This document shows positions 1-7,456 of a DNA stretch of 64,000 nucleotides, in pieces; position 1 is the stretch's first letter; each line of letters opens with the position of its first letter. The stretch comes from Legionella septentrionalis (GTDB taxonomy: Bacteria > Pseudomonadota > Gammaproteobacteria > Legionellales > Legionellaceae): positions 62,001-126,000 of the forward strand of contig NZ_RZGS01000003.1 of NCBI RefSeq assembly GCF_003989745.1. Reading direction: 5' to 3'. The notes beneath the pieces were generated by a model that had not been told where the DNA came from, searched no databases, and worked only from the letters and a program-made list of their open reading frames with translations. Made by a program: the position numbers and the translations under genes.

Positions 1-1
1 G

Positions 2-1939
2 GTTAGAAAAGGAGAAAAAGGCACGACTGTTCAATACTGGAAATTTACTGATGAAAAAATCAAAAACGATGATGCGGGAAACCCAGTCCTCGATGAGCAG
101 GGAAATCCTGTCAAAGTGCAGGTTAACCTTGAAAGACCCAAGGTGTTTTACGCAACGGTATTTCATGCCTCACAAATTGATAATATGCCGGAACTTGTCC
201 AAAAAGAGCAGGACTGGTCTTTAATTGAAAGAGCAGAAAACCTGCTACTTAATTCTGGTGCTGCCATTTTTCATTCGGAGGCTGATAGAGCATTTTACAG
301 GGTATCAACCGACAGCATTCACCTCCCTCCCAAAGAGCAATTTAAATCAGCCGCCCATTATTACGCCACAGCCCTTCATGAGCTTGGTCATTGGAGCGGG
401 CATCCTTCAAGGCTTGATCGAGACCTACGCCATCCCTTTGGCAGTGAAGCTTACGCCAAAGAAGAACTAAGGGCTGAAATCGCCAGTATGCTGTTGGGTT
501 CGGAGCTTGGTATTGGACATGACCCCTCCCAACACACGCCTTACATCAAATCATGGATTCGCGTTTTAGAAGGTGATCCGCTGGAAATATTCAGAGCGTC
601 AGCGGATGCTGAAAAAATTGTCAATCACATTTGCTCATTGGAACAAGCACAAGACATCCAGCATGAGCAATCTATTGTAAACAGGAATGAAAAAAATAAT
701 GAGGAAACTCTAATGGAATCCGAAAAGAATATCCCTGAAAAAGTCTGGCTTAGCATCCCATTCAAACAAAAAGAGTTAGCCAAATCCGTGGTAGGGAAGT
801 TGCCCGATGGAACATCTGGCATTGCCTGGGATAAAACACAGAAATGCTGGTATGCAAAACCAGGTGTTTCCATTGAAAAAATCAAAGCCTGGCTTCCAGA
901 AAATCAAAACTCACCAGAAGACAAAGCACTTTCACCAGCCGATGAATTCAAGGAAGCGTTAATCAGTTTGGGTGCAGTATTGACAGGTGAGCATCCTATC
1001 ATGGACAGCAAGACTCATCGTATACAAATGGAGGATGATAAAGCTGGTGAAAAGGCAGGATTTTACGTGGCCCATTTAGATGGTATTCCCGCAGGCTATA
1101 TCAAAAATAACCGCACAGGTGCTGAGCTAAAATGGAAAAGTAAAGGTTATGTTTTAACCGATGAACAAAAAGCAGCACTTAAGGCTCAGGTACTCGAAAA
1201 TCAAAAAAATCGCGAGCTTGAATTGGTGGAAAGGCACAAAAGCACCGCATTAAGGCTCAAGCAAAGGCTTTCCAAAATGAGTGAGATTACCGAGCCAACA
1301 CCCTATATGAAATCAAAAGGCATTCAGGTTCATCCAGATGTTTATACTGATGATGACAAAAAATTAACGTTTATTCCTGCAACCGATATTGAAGGTACAA
1401 TTTGGACGGTTCAATATATTGCAGAAGATGGCACCAAGCGCTTCGCTAAAGATTCAAAAAAGGAAGGCTGCTTTCATGTTCTGGGCGGCATGAACAAACT
1501 TTCTGATGCGCCGGTTATTGTCATTGCGGAAGGATATGCAACCGCTGCAACGATAAAAGAAGCATGCGGGCTGCCTGCTGTCGTTTCTGCCTTTGATTCA
1601 GGTAACCTTAAATCGGTAGCGAAAGCATTGCATGAAAAATATCCGCATACTCCCGTTATGATCGCATCTGACGATGATAAGCACTTGGAGTTAACGCAAG
1701 GCATCAATCCAGGGAAAGAAAAAGCTTTGGAGGCTGCGAGTGCAGTTAATGGCTTTATTGTTATGCCGACTTTCGCACCCCATGAACAATCTTTAGACCC
1801 TAAAAAATTCAGCGATTTTAATGATTTGGCAAATCACAGTATGCTGGGCTTGGATGGGGTTAAGCGTCAACTCAAACCAAAAATTGAAAAAGTTGCCAAA
1901 CGATGCAATCGTCTGCGCTTATTGCAAAAAGTAATGTGA
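2..1939 (+). CDS. traC: TraC-like DNA primase with ArdC-type N-terminus, zincin motif and TOPRIM domain (5' end cut by window)
   Basis: The reading frame is open from the first bases, so the N-terminus is missing. Visible order: the end of an ArdC-like ssDNA-binding domain (VRKGEKGT...YWKF); a zincin-like metallopeptidase motif HELGHWSGH about 126 residues in; a middle section rich in charged residues; and a C-terminal TOPRIM-like segment with IAEGYATA (catalytic Glu region) and a late Asp cluster, SDDDK. This architecture is known for plasmid TraC-type primases and antirestriction ArdC relatives. They are exported into or act in the recipient to prime complementary-strand synthesis on the transferred strand. 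Its position beyond the relaxase gene, on the opposite strand, fits an IncP-type element. The zincin motif is seen; peptidase activity is inference. Confidence 0.85.
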   Translation, partial: VRKGEKGTTVQYWKFTDEKIKNDDAGNPVLDEQGNPVKVQVNLERPKVFYATVFHASQIDNMPELVQKEQDWSLIERAENLLLNSGAAIFHSEADRAFYRVSTDSIHLPPKEQFKSAAHYYATALHELGHWSGHPSRLDRDLRHPFGSEAYAKEELRAEIASMLLGSELGIGHDPSQHTPYIKSWIRVLEGDPLEIFRASADAEKIVNHICSLEQAQDIQHEQSIVNRNEKNNEETLMESEKNIPEKVWLSIPFKQKELAKSVVGKLPDGTSGIAWDKTQKCWYAKPGVSIEKIKAWLPENQNSPEDKALSPADEFKEALISLGAVLTGEHPIMDSKTHRIQMEDDKAGEKAGFYVAHLDGIPAGYIKNNRTGAELKWKSKGYVLTDEQKAALKAQVLENQKNRELELVERHKSTALRLKQRLSKMSEITEPTPYMKSKGIQVHPDVYTDDDKKLTFIPATDIEGTIWTVQYIAEDGTKRFAKDSKKEGCFHVLGGMNKLSDAPVIVIAEGYATAATIKEACGLPAVVSAFDSGNLKSVAKALHEKYPHTPVMIASDDDKHLELTQGINPGKEKALEAASAVNGFIVMPTFAPHEQSLDPKKFSDFNDLANHSMLGLDGVKRQLKPKIEKVAKRCNRLRLLQKVM

Positions 1940-1954
1940 TTCATATTGCTTAGG

Positions 1955-2440
1955 TTATTTGATAAGGTGAAGTTTCTTACTTTCATCAATTAACCAGCGA
2001 AGGCCATCAGTAACCTTGGTTTGTAATAAAATGTGGGCGCTTTCATTAAAGAATCGTGGCAAGCCTTCATAACAACCCGTTATAGTTCCTTCCTTATCAT
2101 GCCAGAAAAAAGTATGTATCAATTCTTTATGCTTTGACATGGATTCAGTGATTGCACCAAATGATACGAGTTCTTTGAGCTTTACATTACCGCCTAACTC
2201 TTCCTTAAGCTCACGGATTACAGCTTGTTCTGGCGACTCATTATGTTCTATTCTGCCGCCAAATTCGCAAAGATAATCAGGGTATGTTGGCCAGTCATGA
2301 GGGCGATGTTGTAATAGAATTTTATTATCTTTGGTTAAAACAAGGCAGCCTACATATTGATTTGGGTAGCGGTCTATATTGATATTGAAATTTTTTATTA
2401 ATTGAACAGTCATAGTATAAAGGTTACTTGGCCAACTCAC
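1955..2440 (-). CDS. Nudix hydrolase
   Basis: The 161-residue product carries a complete Nudix box (G-x5-E-x7-REL-x-EELGG), starting at GGRIEHNE about 60 residues in. Proteins with this box hydrolyse nucleoside diphosphates linked to another moiety using a divalent metal; the substrate cannot be read from the sequence. The listed start is a GTG with an AGGT upstream and overlaps the end of the next gene by 17 bases. An ATG at 2413 (MTVQLIKNF) would remove the overlap, and the domain itself starts well after either. It probably forms a two-gene unit with the PD-(D/E)XK-like gene upstream. Such Nudix genes are common cargo on conjugative elements; a defence role is possible but not shown. Confidence 0.8.
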   Translation of the reverse strand: MSWPSNLYTMTVQLIKNFNINIDRYPNQYVGCLVLTKDNKILLQHRPHDWPTYPDYLCEFGGRIEHNESPEQAVIRELKEELGGNVKLKELVSFGAITESMSKHKELIHTFFWHDKEGTITGCYEGLPRFFNESAHILLQTKVTDGLRWLIDESKKLHLIK

Positions 2441-3191
2441 TATTACCTATTGTTATTTCACCATTAATATTATAAGAAAAACAACCCAAGAATTCGTCTA
2501 GATAATCGATGTTTAGAACCAGTATCGAAATCGAGTCATATTCTATTTCATATTTCGGAACAATGAATAAATTATTTTTTATTTTTACTTTATGTAAAAC
2601 CCATTTATGTTGGCTAACTCCAGGTTCTGAAGATTTATTGTAATCAATTACCCATATTTTTGCATTTGTGACAATCATAGGAATTATAATCGGAAAATCT
2701 TTTGATTTATCTTTATCTGTATCCGTTAATGATATGGCTTTTATTGCTGACAAAATTTGATATTGGGCTTTGAAAAAATTATTTTCAGAGTCGTTCTTAG
2801 ATATTTTTTTTAATTGCTGGCCTGTTTTGTTAAAAAAATCACCGGTAAAGGTGAAGAAATATTGATTTTCATCCGGCTTGAATTGAGCAATCCGATAATT
2901 GGAATCTTGAATAGCGTGTCGTTTTGTGTTGTAGCTCTTTGGGTCATTGCTACTATCTTCTTTTATCAAAATTAGATGTGATGAATCAGATGATCCTTTA
3001 CACTCAATTAACCATTCCCTACCTGTATATTGCGCTGCCCTAATATCGATTTCAACAAACTCATCCCCACTTTTCATTAACTGGTTCATCAAAACAGAAA
3101 AATTTTTCTCTTCTAGTACCTTTTTTGTTCTGAATTCTAAGTTAAAACCATATCTGTTAGCTGCATCCAAAATTAATTTTTTATCATCCAT
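2424..3191 (-). CDS. Hypothetical protein with a PD-(D/E)XK-like core motif
   Basis: The 255-residue protein is not recognised as a named family. Near residues 48-66 it reads EIDIRA...WLIECKG. An acidic residue followed 15-20 residues later by ExK is the signature of PD-(D/E)XK nucleases, and the preceding helix-rich region (GFNLEFRTKKVLEE) fits the N-terminal helix of that fold. The rest is mixed alpha/beta with a Lys/Asp-rich stretch. It lies upstream of, and overlaps, the Nudix gene. Together these two occupy the place between traI and traC where RP4 has traG-traF-traE-traD. The nuclease assignment rests on one motif. A restriction-like or DNA-repair role is inference. Confidence 0.6.
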   Translation of the reverse strand: MDDKKLILDAANRYGFNLEFRTKKVLEEKNFSVLMNQLMKSGDEFVEIDIRAAQYTGREWLIECKGSSDSSHLILIKEDSSNDPKSYNTKRHAIQDSNYRIAQFKPDENQYFFTFTGDFFNKTGQQLKKISKNDSENNFFKAQYQILSAIKAISLTDTDKDKSKDFPIIIPMIVTNAKIWVIDYNKSSEPGVSQHKWVLHKVKIKNNLFIVPKYEIEYDSISILVLNIDYLDEFLGCFSYNINGEITIGNSELAK

Positions 3192-3299
3192 AATTTTTCC
3201 TAAATTACCAATTATTAATCCAAAAATCAGTGCACTTCCTAATTATTCCCTTTAATTATAATTATAGGGTTACAGGGGTGAATTATCCCAATTCATTTA

Positions 3300-5165
3300 T
3301 TATTTGTGCTCTACCTTTCTGCTTAATCCAGAAACTTTCCGTCGCACATAGTTATCAGATTTGAGTCTTTGCCGCTCCAGCTGATCATGTGCATTATCCG
3401 GCAATAACACTTTACTTCTTCTGGCGAGCTGAACCATATCGAGTTGGGACAAGTCTCGCAAGCTGTTTTGACTTTTGGCTGGCGGGCCTTGTCTAATGCT
3501 GTCAGCGTTGGGCTTCGTACTGGAAAGTGTTCCTCTTTTTCCAATGGCTGCTCTAGCAGCTTCATTGCTTCTTGGAGTTCTTCCTCCATCATTAAATCTG
3601 TATCGTCTTGATTGCTCATAGCGTCTCTCCTGTTCTAAGACCATTTTTTGGCGCTGTGCTTCCATTTCTGAATTAGCAAAGGTGATCGGGATATTATGCT
3701 GGATGGTTATTTGAAGAATGATCTGTTTAAAAAGTGGCGAGCCATTTACCTGGATACAGTTGCCGTATCTCTGCTGTGCCATCTCAATGGCTTTTTTCAG
3801 TGTAGCAATAGAGCCGCCCTTAGAAATTTTAATTTCCTTGCCGGTGTTTCTGATGACCGCCTTATCCATTTTATATATCTCTGTTCCCTCTTTAGTAATG
3901 GAATCAACTTGCTTAATATCCGCTAAGGAAAAATTAGATGACGCGGCTGATAAGGAATAATTACTTTGATTTTTTCGATTGTGATAACGCATAGCTGTTA
4001 AGGCTTCTTTGTCTCCTTCCCGAGCTTTTTGCTGCAACCAATCAGCCCAGGTTTTGTTTTTATGTAATTCAAGAAGATGCTTTCGTTCTTTGGCATAATT
4101 TTGGCGAACTTTTTCAATTTCTTTCAAAAGGGTTTTGCTGGTTTGCTGGTAAAGATATTTTTTTTGAGTCCTCGGGGCTTTCATTAACTTCAAAACTGCT
4201 CGTTCGGTTCGACCACGTTTCTTGGCTTTCGTAATCAGTCTGGCTTTAGCTTCACGCAGATGTTTGAGTTTCTCGGCAAGCAGAGTTTTGCCATGTTCTT
4301 TTTCATGTAGGTAACGCGCATAAATTTCTGAACCGATCACTTTCCTATTTAGTGGTTCATAACGATAAATATTTTGCCTGGATCTTTCAGTACTAAATGG
4401 TGAGGGCTTAAATTCACCCAGCCTGGATTCCAGGTTCTTTTTGGAAAAGCATCGTGAAACAGAGCTTGCCTTAACTATAAGTCCTGCCTCATTACAAAAG
4501 ACCAGACCATTAGCTTTAATATGAATTTCCAAGCCATGAAGGGATAGGATTTTATGAACCTCATTCCAATGGTTGGCCTGGTTAATCTGTTCCAGACAAT
4601 TTCTCTTTATCCAGTTAATCAAGCTTTCAATGCCAGAATGTTGTTCCATATCATCGGCAAGATTCTCTGAACGACTTTTTCGGGTTCGATGATTGGTTAT
4701 TTCAAGACCATACTCAATTTCCAGTTTCGATGCCACATCTGCAAAAGCTCTATAAGCTCTATACGGCTCAATCATGTTAAAGGTTTTTGGATGAATTTTA
4801 TTGATAGCAATATGAATGTGAAGGTTGTCTGTGTCGTGATGAATAGCGCTAATCCTTTGATGATCTTTGAATCCAATAGATGATGCGACACTTTCCTCTA
4901 TAGCTTTCAATACCTCGTTGGAGGGATTTTCCCCTGGGGCAAAAGATATGAGCATGTGGTAAGTTTTATCGCTTTTAGCTCTTTGGTTTCTCGCCTGAGT
5001 TGCCAATACTTCATGAATAGCCCAGGTAGGATCAACACTGTTACAGTTTGATATCCTGACTTTACCTACTCGTTCCTGTTTATTTTGTTCATCAGTAATG
5101 TATTTTACCAGATCTGAATAGCTGCTCAGTCTTGCCGACTTCATTGGGATATGGCGAATAATCAT
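3300..5165 (-). CDS. traI: TraI relaxase, MOBP (IncP) family
   Basis: This 621-residue relaxase nicks oriT and pilots the transferred strand. Relaxase motif I is HIPMKS...LVKYITDEQ; Tyr22 aligns with the catalytic Tyr22 of RP4 TraI. Motif III is HHDTDNLHIHIAIN, with metal/acid-base His at 109-110, 116 and 118. A C-terminal LPD7-like region (GKEIKISKGGS...RYGNCIQVNGS) follows a long basic coiled-coil segment. RP4 TraI has about 730 residues, so the C-terminus here is shorter. The start overlaps the traJ stop by 4 bases (ATGA), indicating translational coupling. A small traH-like frame is nested in its 3' end. TraG, which follows traI in RP4, is not the next gene. Confidence 0.95.
   Translation of the reverse strand: MIIRHIPMKSARLSSYSDLVKYITDEQNKQERVGKVRISNCNSVDPTWAIHEVLATQARNQRAKSDKTYHMLISFAPGENPSNEVLKAIEESVASSIGFKDHQRISAIHHDTDNLHIHIAINKIHPKTFNMIEPYRAYRAFADVASKLEIEYGLEITNHRTRKSRSENLADDMEQHSGIESLINWIKRNCLEQINQANHWNEVHKILSLHGLEIHIKANGLVFCNEAGLIVKASSVSRCFSKKNLESRLGEFKPSPFSTERSRQNIYRYEPLNRKVIGSEIYARYLHEKEHGKTLLAEKLKHLREAKARLITKAKKRGRTERAVLKLMKAPRTQKKYLYQQTSKTLLKEIEKVRQNYAKERKHLLELHKNKTWADWLQQKAREGDKEALTAMRYHNRKNQSNYSLSAASSNFSLADIKQVDSITKEGTEIYKMDKAVIRNTGKEIKISKGGSIATLKKAIEMAQQRYGNCIQVNGSPLFKQIILQITIQHNIPITFANSEMEAQRQKMVLEQERRYEQSRRYRFNDGGRTPRSNEAARAAIGKRGTLSSTKPNADSIRQGPPAKSQNSLRDLSQLDMVQLARRSKVLLPDNAHDQLERQRLKSDNYVRRKVSGLSRKVEHK
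3323..3619 (-). CDS. Nested TraH-like small Cys-rich protein, out of frame inside the 3' end of traI
   Basis: A 98-residue frame lies wholly inside the last part of the relaxase gene, on the same strand but in another frame. Three things argue that it is real. A strong Shine-Dalgarno sequence, AGGAGAG, sits 5 bases before its ATG. The N-terminus is very acidic (DDTDLMMEEEL). The C-terminal half has an ordered Cys pattern (CETCPN...KCYCRIM...MCDG) suggestive of a metal-binding knuckle. RP4 traH is likewise encoded entirely within traI in a different frame and is an acidic protein that stabilises the relaxosome, so position and acidity make this a candidate counterpart. Sequence homology to RP4 TraH cannot be confirmed here. 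Confidence 0.6.
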   Translation of the reverse strand: MSNQDDTDLMMEEELQEAMKLLEQPLEKEEHFPVRSPTLTALDKARQPKVKTACETCPNSIWFSSPEEVKCYCRIMHMISWSGKDSNLITMCDGKFLD

Positions 5166-5515
5166 AACTTTTTCACCACTTCAAACATTGCAGCCTGCAT
5201 TGTCTGAATGCGATCCAATAAGGCTTTTACTTTTCGGTGATCAAAATGTGCGACACGTCTATCCTGGGTAAGCCATAGCTTAAACAGCCCGCCAAGCCTT
5301 CCCATGTCTGCATTTATTTTGGATAACTGGAGAATATAATCCTTATCAATGGCACTTTGGATTTGATAGCCCAACCCAATCCGGCGCAAATATTCCGCAA
5401 CAGAAAGTCCCGCTTGGGCAGCATGGGATTTAATAGAAATTTCTTCATCGGGAAGGACGGGAACACGAAGATGACGACCGTGTTTTCTGGAAGGTGATTT
5501 ATTTTTATCGTCCAT
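5162..5515 (-). CDS. traJ: TraJ, relaxosome oriT-binding protein
   Basis: The 117-residue protein matches RP4 TraJ over most of its length. Examples are the ribbon-helix-helix-like N-terminal half (LPDEEISIKSHAAQAGLSVAEYLR) and the block INADMGRLGGLFKLWLTQD, which corresponds to INGDLGRLGGLLKLWLTDD in RP4. TraJ binds the inverted repeat next to nic and recruits TraI. It is the first gene of the leftward traJ-traI operon, starting just beside oriT, and its stop overlaps the traI start. A basic N-terminal tail (KSPSRKHGRHLR) precedes the domain. Confidence 0.93.
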   Translation of the reverse strand: MDDKNKSPSRKHGRHLRVPVLPDEEISIKSHAAQAGLSVAEYLRRIGLGYQIQSAIDKDYILQLSKINADMGRLGGLFKLWLTQDRRVAHFDHRKVKALLDRIQTMQAAMFEVVKKL

Positions 5516-5589
5516 AAGGATGCTGACCTCTTAACAAGTGGTTTGCAATCCTTTAGGTGCTGATTAATTGTTTTCTTTTTGATCTCAAA

Positions 5590-5692
5590 AAGCAAGATAC
5601 CCGTTGAGCACCGAAGGTGCGAATAATGTTCGTGAAGATTGATAGCCAGCTTACTGGTTAGCTAACTTCACCTATCTTGCCCTGCTTTTCCA
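5590..5692 (+). other. oriT: oriT of IncP/RP4 type, nic between 5679 and 5680
   Basis: The nic region reads CTTCACCTATCTTG/CCC, matching the RP4 nic region CTTCACCTATCCTG/CCC with one change. About 60-70 bases upstream lies CCCGTTGAGCACCG with a perfect hairpin (GCACC, 5608-5612; GGTGC, 5616-5620), followed by GAATAA. The same block stands at the same place in RP4. Between the two is a TraJ-site-like inverted repeat (5643-5649 and 5654-5660) ending about 19 bases before nic, as in RP4, though its bases differ completely. The palindrome GTTAGCTAAC (5657-5666) overlaps it. It lies between the divergent traJ and traK genes. By RP4 polarity the + strand is transferred from 5680 rightwards. Confidence 0.92.
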
Positions 5693-5710
5693 GATCACTT
5701 TAAAGAATCA

Positions 5711-5880
5711 TATCAGGAACTTTTTGGAACTTGCAACGATTTTTAAAGAACTTTTTTGCCTATAGAACTAAAATAATCCAAATTATTCCTAAAAGTTCTT
5801 TTATAATGCTCAAATGCTCATTTTTATATTCTAGTAAATTCTTAATAGTTCTAAAATATTCCTTTTTTCTTGTTCCAATC
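5711..5880. repeat. Cluster of GAAC/GTTC motifs in the AT-rich traK leader
   Basis: Four forward GAAC motifs (5717, 5727, 5748, 5765), several of the form (A/G)GAACTTTTT, and three inverted GTTC motifs (5795, 5848, 5872) lie in about 160 bases of very AT-rich DNA between oriT and traK. In RP4, TraK binds an intrinsically curved region at this position and also acts on traK transcription. The cluster is therefore a candidate TraK or repressor binding region that includes the traK promoter. The motif count is seen; the function is inferred. Confidence 0.5.
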
Positions 5881-5930
5881 CTAATTATGATTTAGACTTT
5901 TTCAATAATAAAAATTGACACCAAAGAAGA

Positions 5931-6257
5931 ATGAAAAAGCCACTTTCCGAACGGGTAATCCAGAATCAGTCAGAAAAAAAGAACGGGCGAACCAATGCCA
6001 AGATTCAATTTATCGCACTGAAAGAAGATATTCGAGAAGCCCTTGATAAGGGCTGTTCGATGAAAGCTGTTTGGGAAACTTTATCTGATGAAGGACAAAT
6101 TTCATTCGGCTACAAGGCATTTAGGCATTACGTACTTAAGTTAATTAAGTCAGAGCAGGAAAACATCAGGGATGATAAACAAAGCAAAAGTAAAACTACC
6201 AATGAAATCAAAGGTTTTACTTTTAATCCAATACCCAACCCGGAGGAACTCTTGTAA
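5931..6257 (+). CDS. traK: TraK, oriT-binding relaxosome protein
   Basis: The 108-residue basic protein corresponds to RP4 TraK. The C-terminus GFTFNPIPNPEELL mirrors the RP4 ending GFTFNPTPDKKDLL, and the middle DIREALDKGCSMKAVWETL...ISFGYKAFRHYVLKLIK has the TraK helix pattern. TraK wraps oriT DNA beside nic and increases relaxosome formation. It is the first gene of the rightward traKLM operon. Its stop overlaps the traL start (TAATG). The preceding 400 bases hold oriT and the GAAC repeat cluster. Confidence 0.9.
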   Translation: MKKPLSERVIQNQSEKKNGRTNAKIQFIALKEDIREALDKGCSMKAVWETLSDEGQISFGYKAFRHYVLKLIKSEQENIRDDKQSKSKTTNEIKGFTFNPIPNPEELL

Positions 6258-6982
6258 TGGCAAAAATACATATCACGATGCAGGGCAAAGGCGGTGTCGG
6301 TAAATCCTTTGTTTCGGCAACTACCGCTCAGTACAAACTTAATAAAGCACAATCCCCACTTTGTATCGATACCGATCCCATTAACGCTACCTTTCATGGC
6401 TTTAAGTCACTTAATGTCGAACGCCTGAATATTATGGAAGGCGATGAAATCAATCCGCGCCATTTTGATACCTTAATTGAAAAAATTGCAAATACACAAA
6501 ATGACGTGATTATTGATAATGGCGCCAGTTCTTTTGTGCCTTTATCGCATTATCTCATCACCAACCAAGTACCCACCTTGTTAAAAGACATGGGGCATGA
6601 ACTTATCATCCATACTGTTATCACTGGTGGTCAAGCGTTACTGGACACAATAAATGGTTTTGCTCAGCTGGTAAATCAATTTCCAGGAGATGTTCGCTAT
6701 GTTGTGTGGCTAAATCCCTATTGGGGAAAGGTTGAGAGTGAAGGAAAACCTTTTGAGCAAATGAAGGTATACAAAGAGACCAAAGATCGAATCGCAGCAA
6801 TAATCAACATTCCTGATTTAAAGGAAGAAACTTTCGGCCATGATCTCTCAAATATGCTTCAACAAAAAATTACATTTAATGAGGCAATCGATTCCCCTGA
6901 GCGAAATATTATGACCAGGCAGCGATTAAAGTTGATACGGGATCAACTATTCAGCCAGATTGACAACGCTATGGTGATCTAA
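6257..6982 (+). CDS. traL: TraL, ParA/MinD-like ATPase of the transfer operon
   Basis: The 241-residue protein has the same length as RP4 TraL and matches it at many points. These include a deviant Walker A, GKGGVGKS (residues 11-18); the block CIDTDPINATFHGF; VIIDNGASSFVPLSHYL; and MTRQRLKLIRDQLF near the end. It belongs to the P-loop ATPase family of chromosome and plasmid partition proteins. Its exact role in conjugation is not settled even in RP4. A strong Shine-Dalgarno (GGAGG, 6241-6245) precedes it inside traK, and start and stop codons overlap with both neighbours, so traK, traL and traM are translationally coupled. Confidence 0.92.
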   Translation: MAKIHITMQGKGGVGKSFVSATTAQYKLNKAQSPLCIDTDPINATFHGFKSLNVERLNIMEGDEINPRHFDTLIEKIANTQNDVIIDNGASSFVPLSHYLITNQVPTLLKDMGHELIIHTVITGGQALLDTINGFAQLVNQFPGDVRYVVWLNPYWGKVESEGKPFEQMKVYKETKDRIAAIINIPDLKEETFGHDLSNMLQQKITFNEAIDSPERNIMTRQRLKLIRDQLFSQIDNAMVI

Positions 6983-7431
6983 TGTCAGAGAAAATTAATG
7001 AGGCAATTCAAGACATTGCAGGCAAGCATGGTGTTGTTCTGGGTAGAGATGATCCAGTTCTTATCTTCCAAACCATGAATGACAGGCTGCTTGAGGAAAA
7101 TCGAAAAGCACAACAGGAAATGCTGACTCAATTCAAAGAGGAAATGGAGAGCATTTCCTCTCAATGGAAGGTTGATGCTAAAGACAAAGCTGAGAAAGTA
7201 CTTAATGCTACATTGGCTAGTAGTAAAGAAGCTATGAACAAAATATTGAGAGAGGCCACCAATGAATTCGTTCAAGTCATGAAAAACGTGATATCAAATT
7301 CACTGACGGAAGCAAAGGATTTGACTCAACAGACGCGTAAAGCAAATCGATTTACATTGTTAACATCGGTAACAATACTGACTGTTTCTTGCGCATTTAT
7401 GTTGTTCTTACTTATTAATTTTTTGAGGTAA
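6982..7431 (+). CDS. traM: TraM, membrane-anchored transfer protein
   Basis: The 149-residue protein in the traM position of an IncP operon has a long charged helix (residues 30-115) followed by one hydrophobic segment close to the C-terminus (FTLLTSVTILTVSCAFMLFLLINF). This is the layout of RP4 TraM. The ATG overlaps the traL stop (TAATG). It is the last transfer gene before the defence operon. The 25 bases that follow hold no obvious terminator, so transcription may run into hsdM. Confidence 0.85.
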   Translation: MSEKINEAIQDIAGKHGVVLGRDDPVLIFQTMNDRLLEENRKAQQEMLTQFKEEMESISSQWKVDAKDKAEKVLNATLASSKEAMNKILREATNEFVQVMKNVISNSLTEAKDLTQQTRKANRFTLLTSVTILTVSCAFMLFLLINFLR

Positions 7432-7456
7432 CTCATGCATTCAATTGGAATCAAAG

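Noticed and set aside
3696-3960. Short plus-strand frames opposite traI
   Set aside because: Antisense to the relaxase C-terminal region; unlike the nested traH-like frame they have no Shine-Dalgarno or residue pattern.
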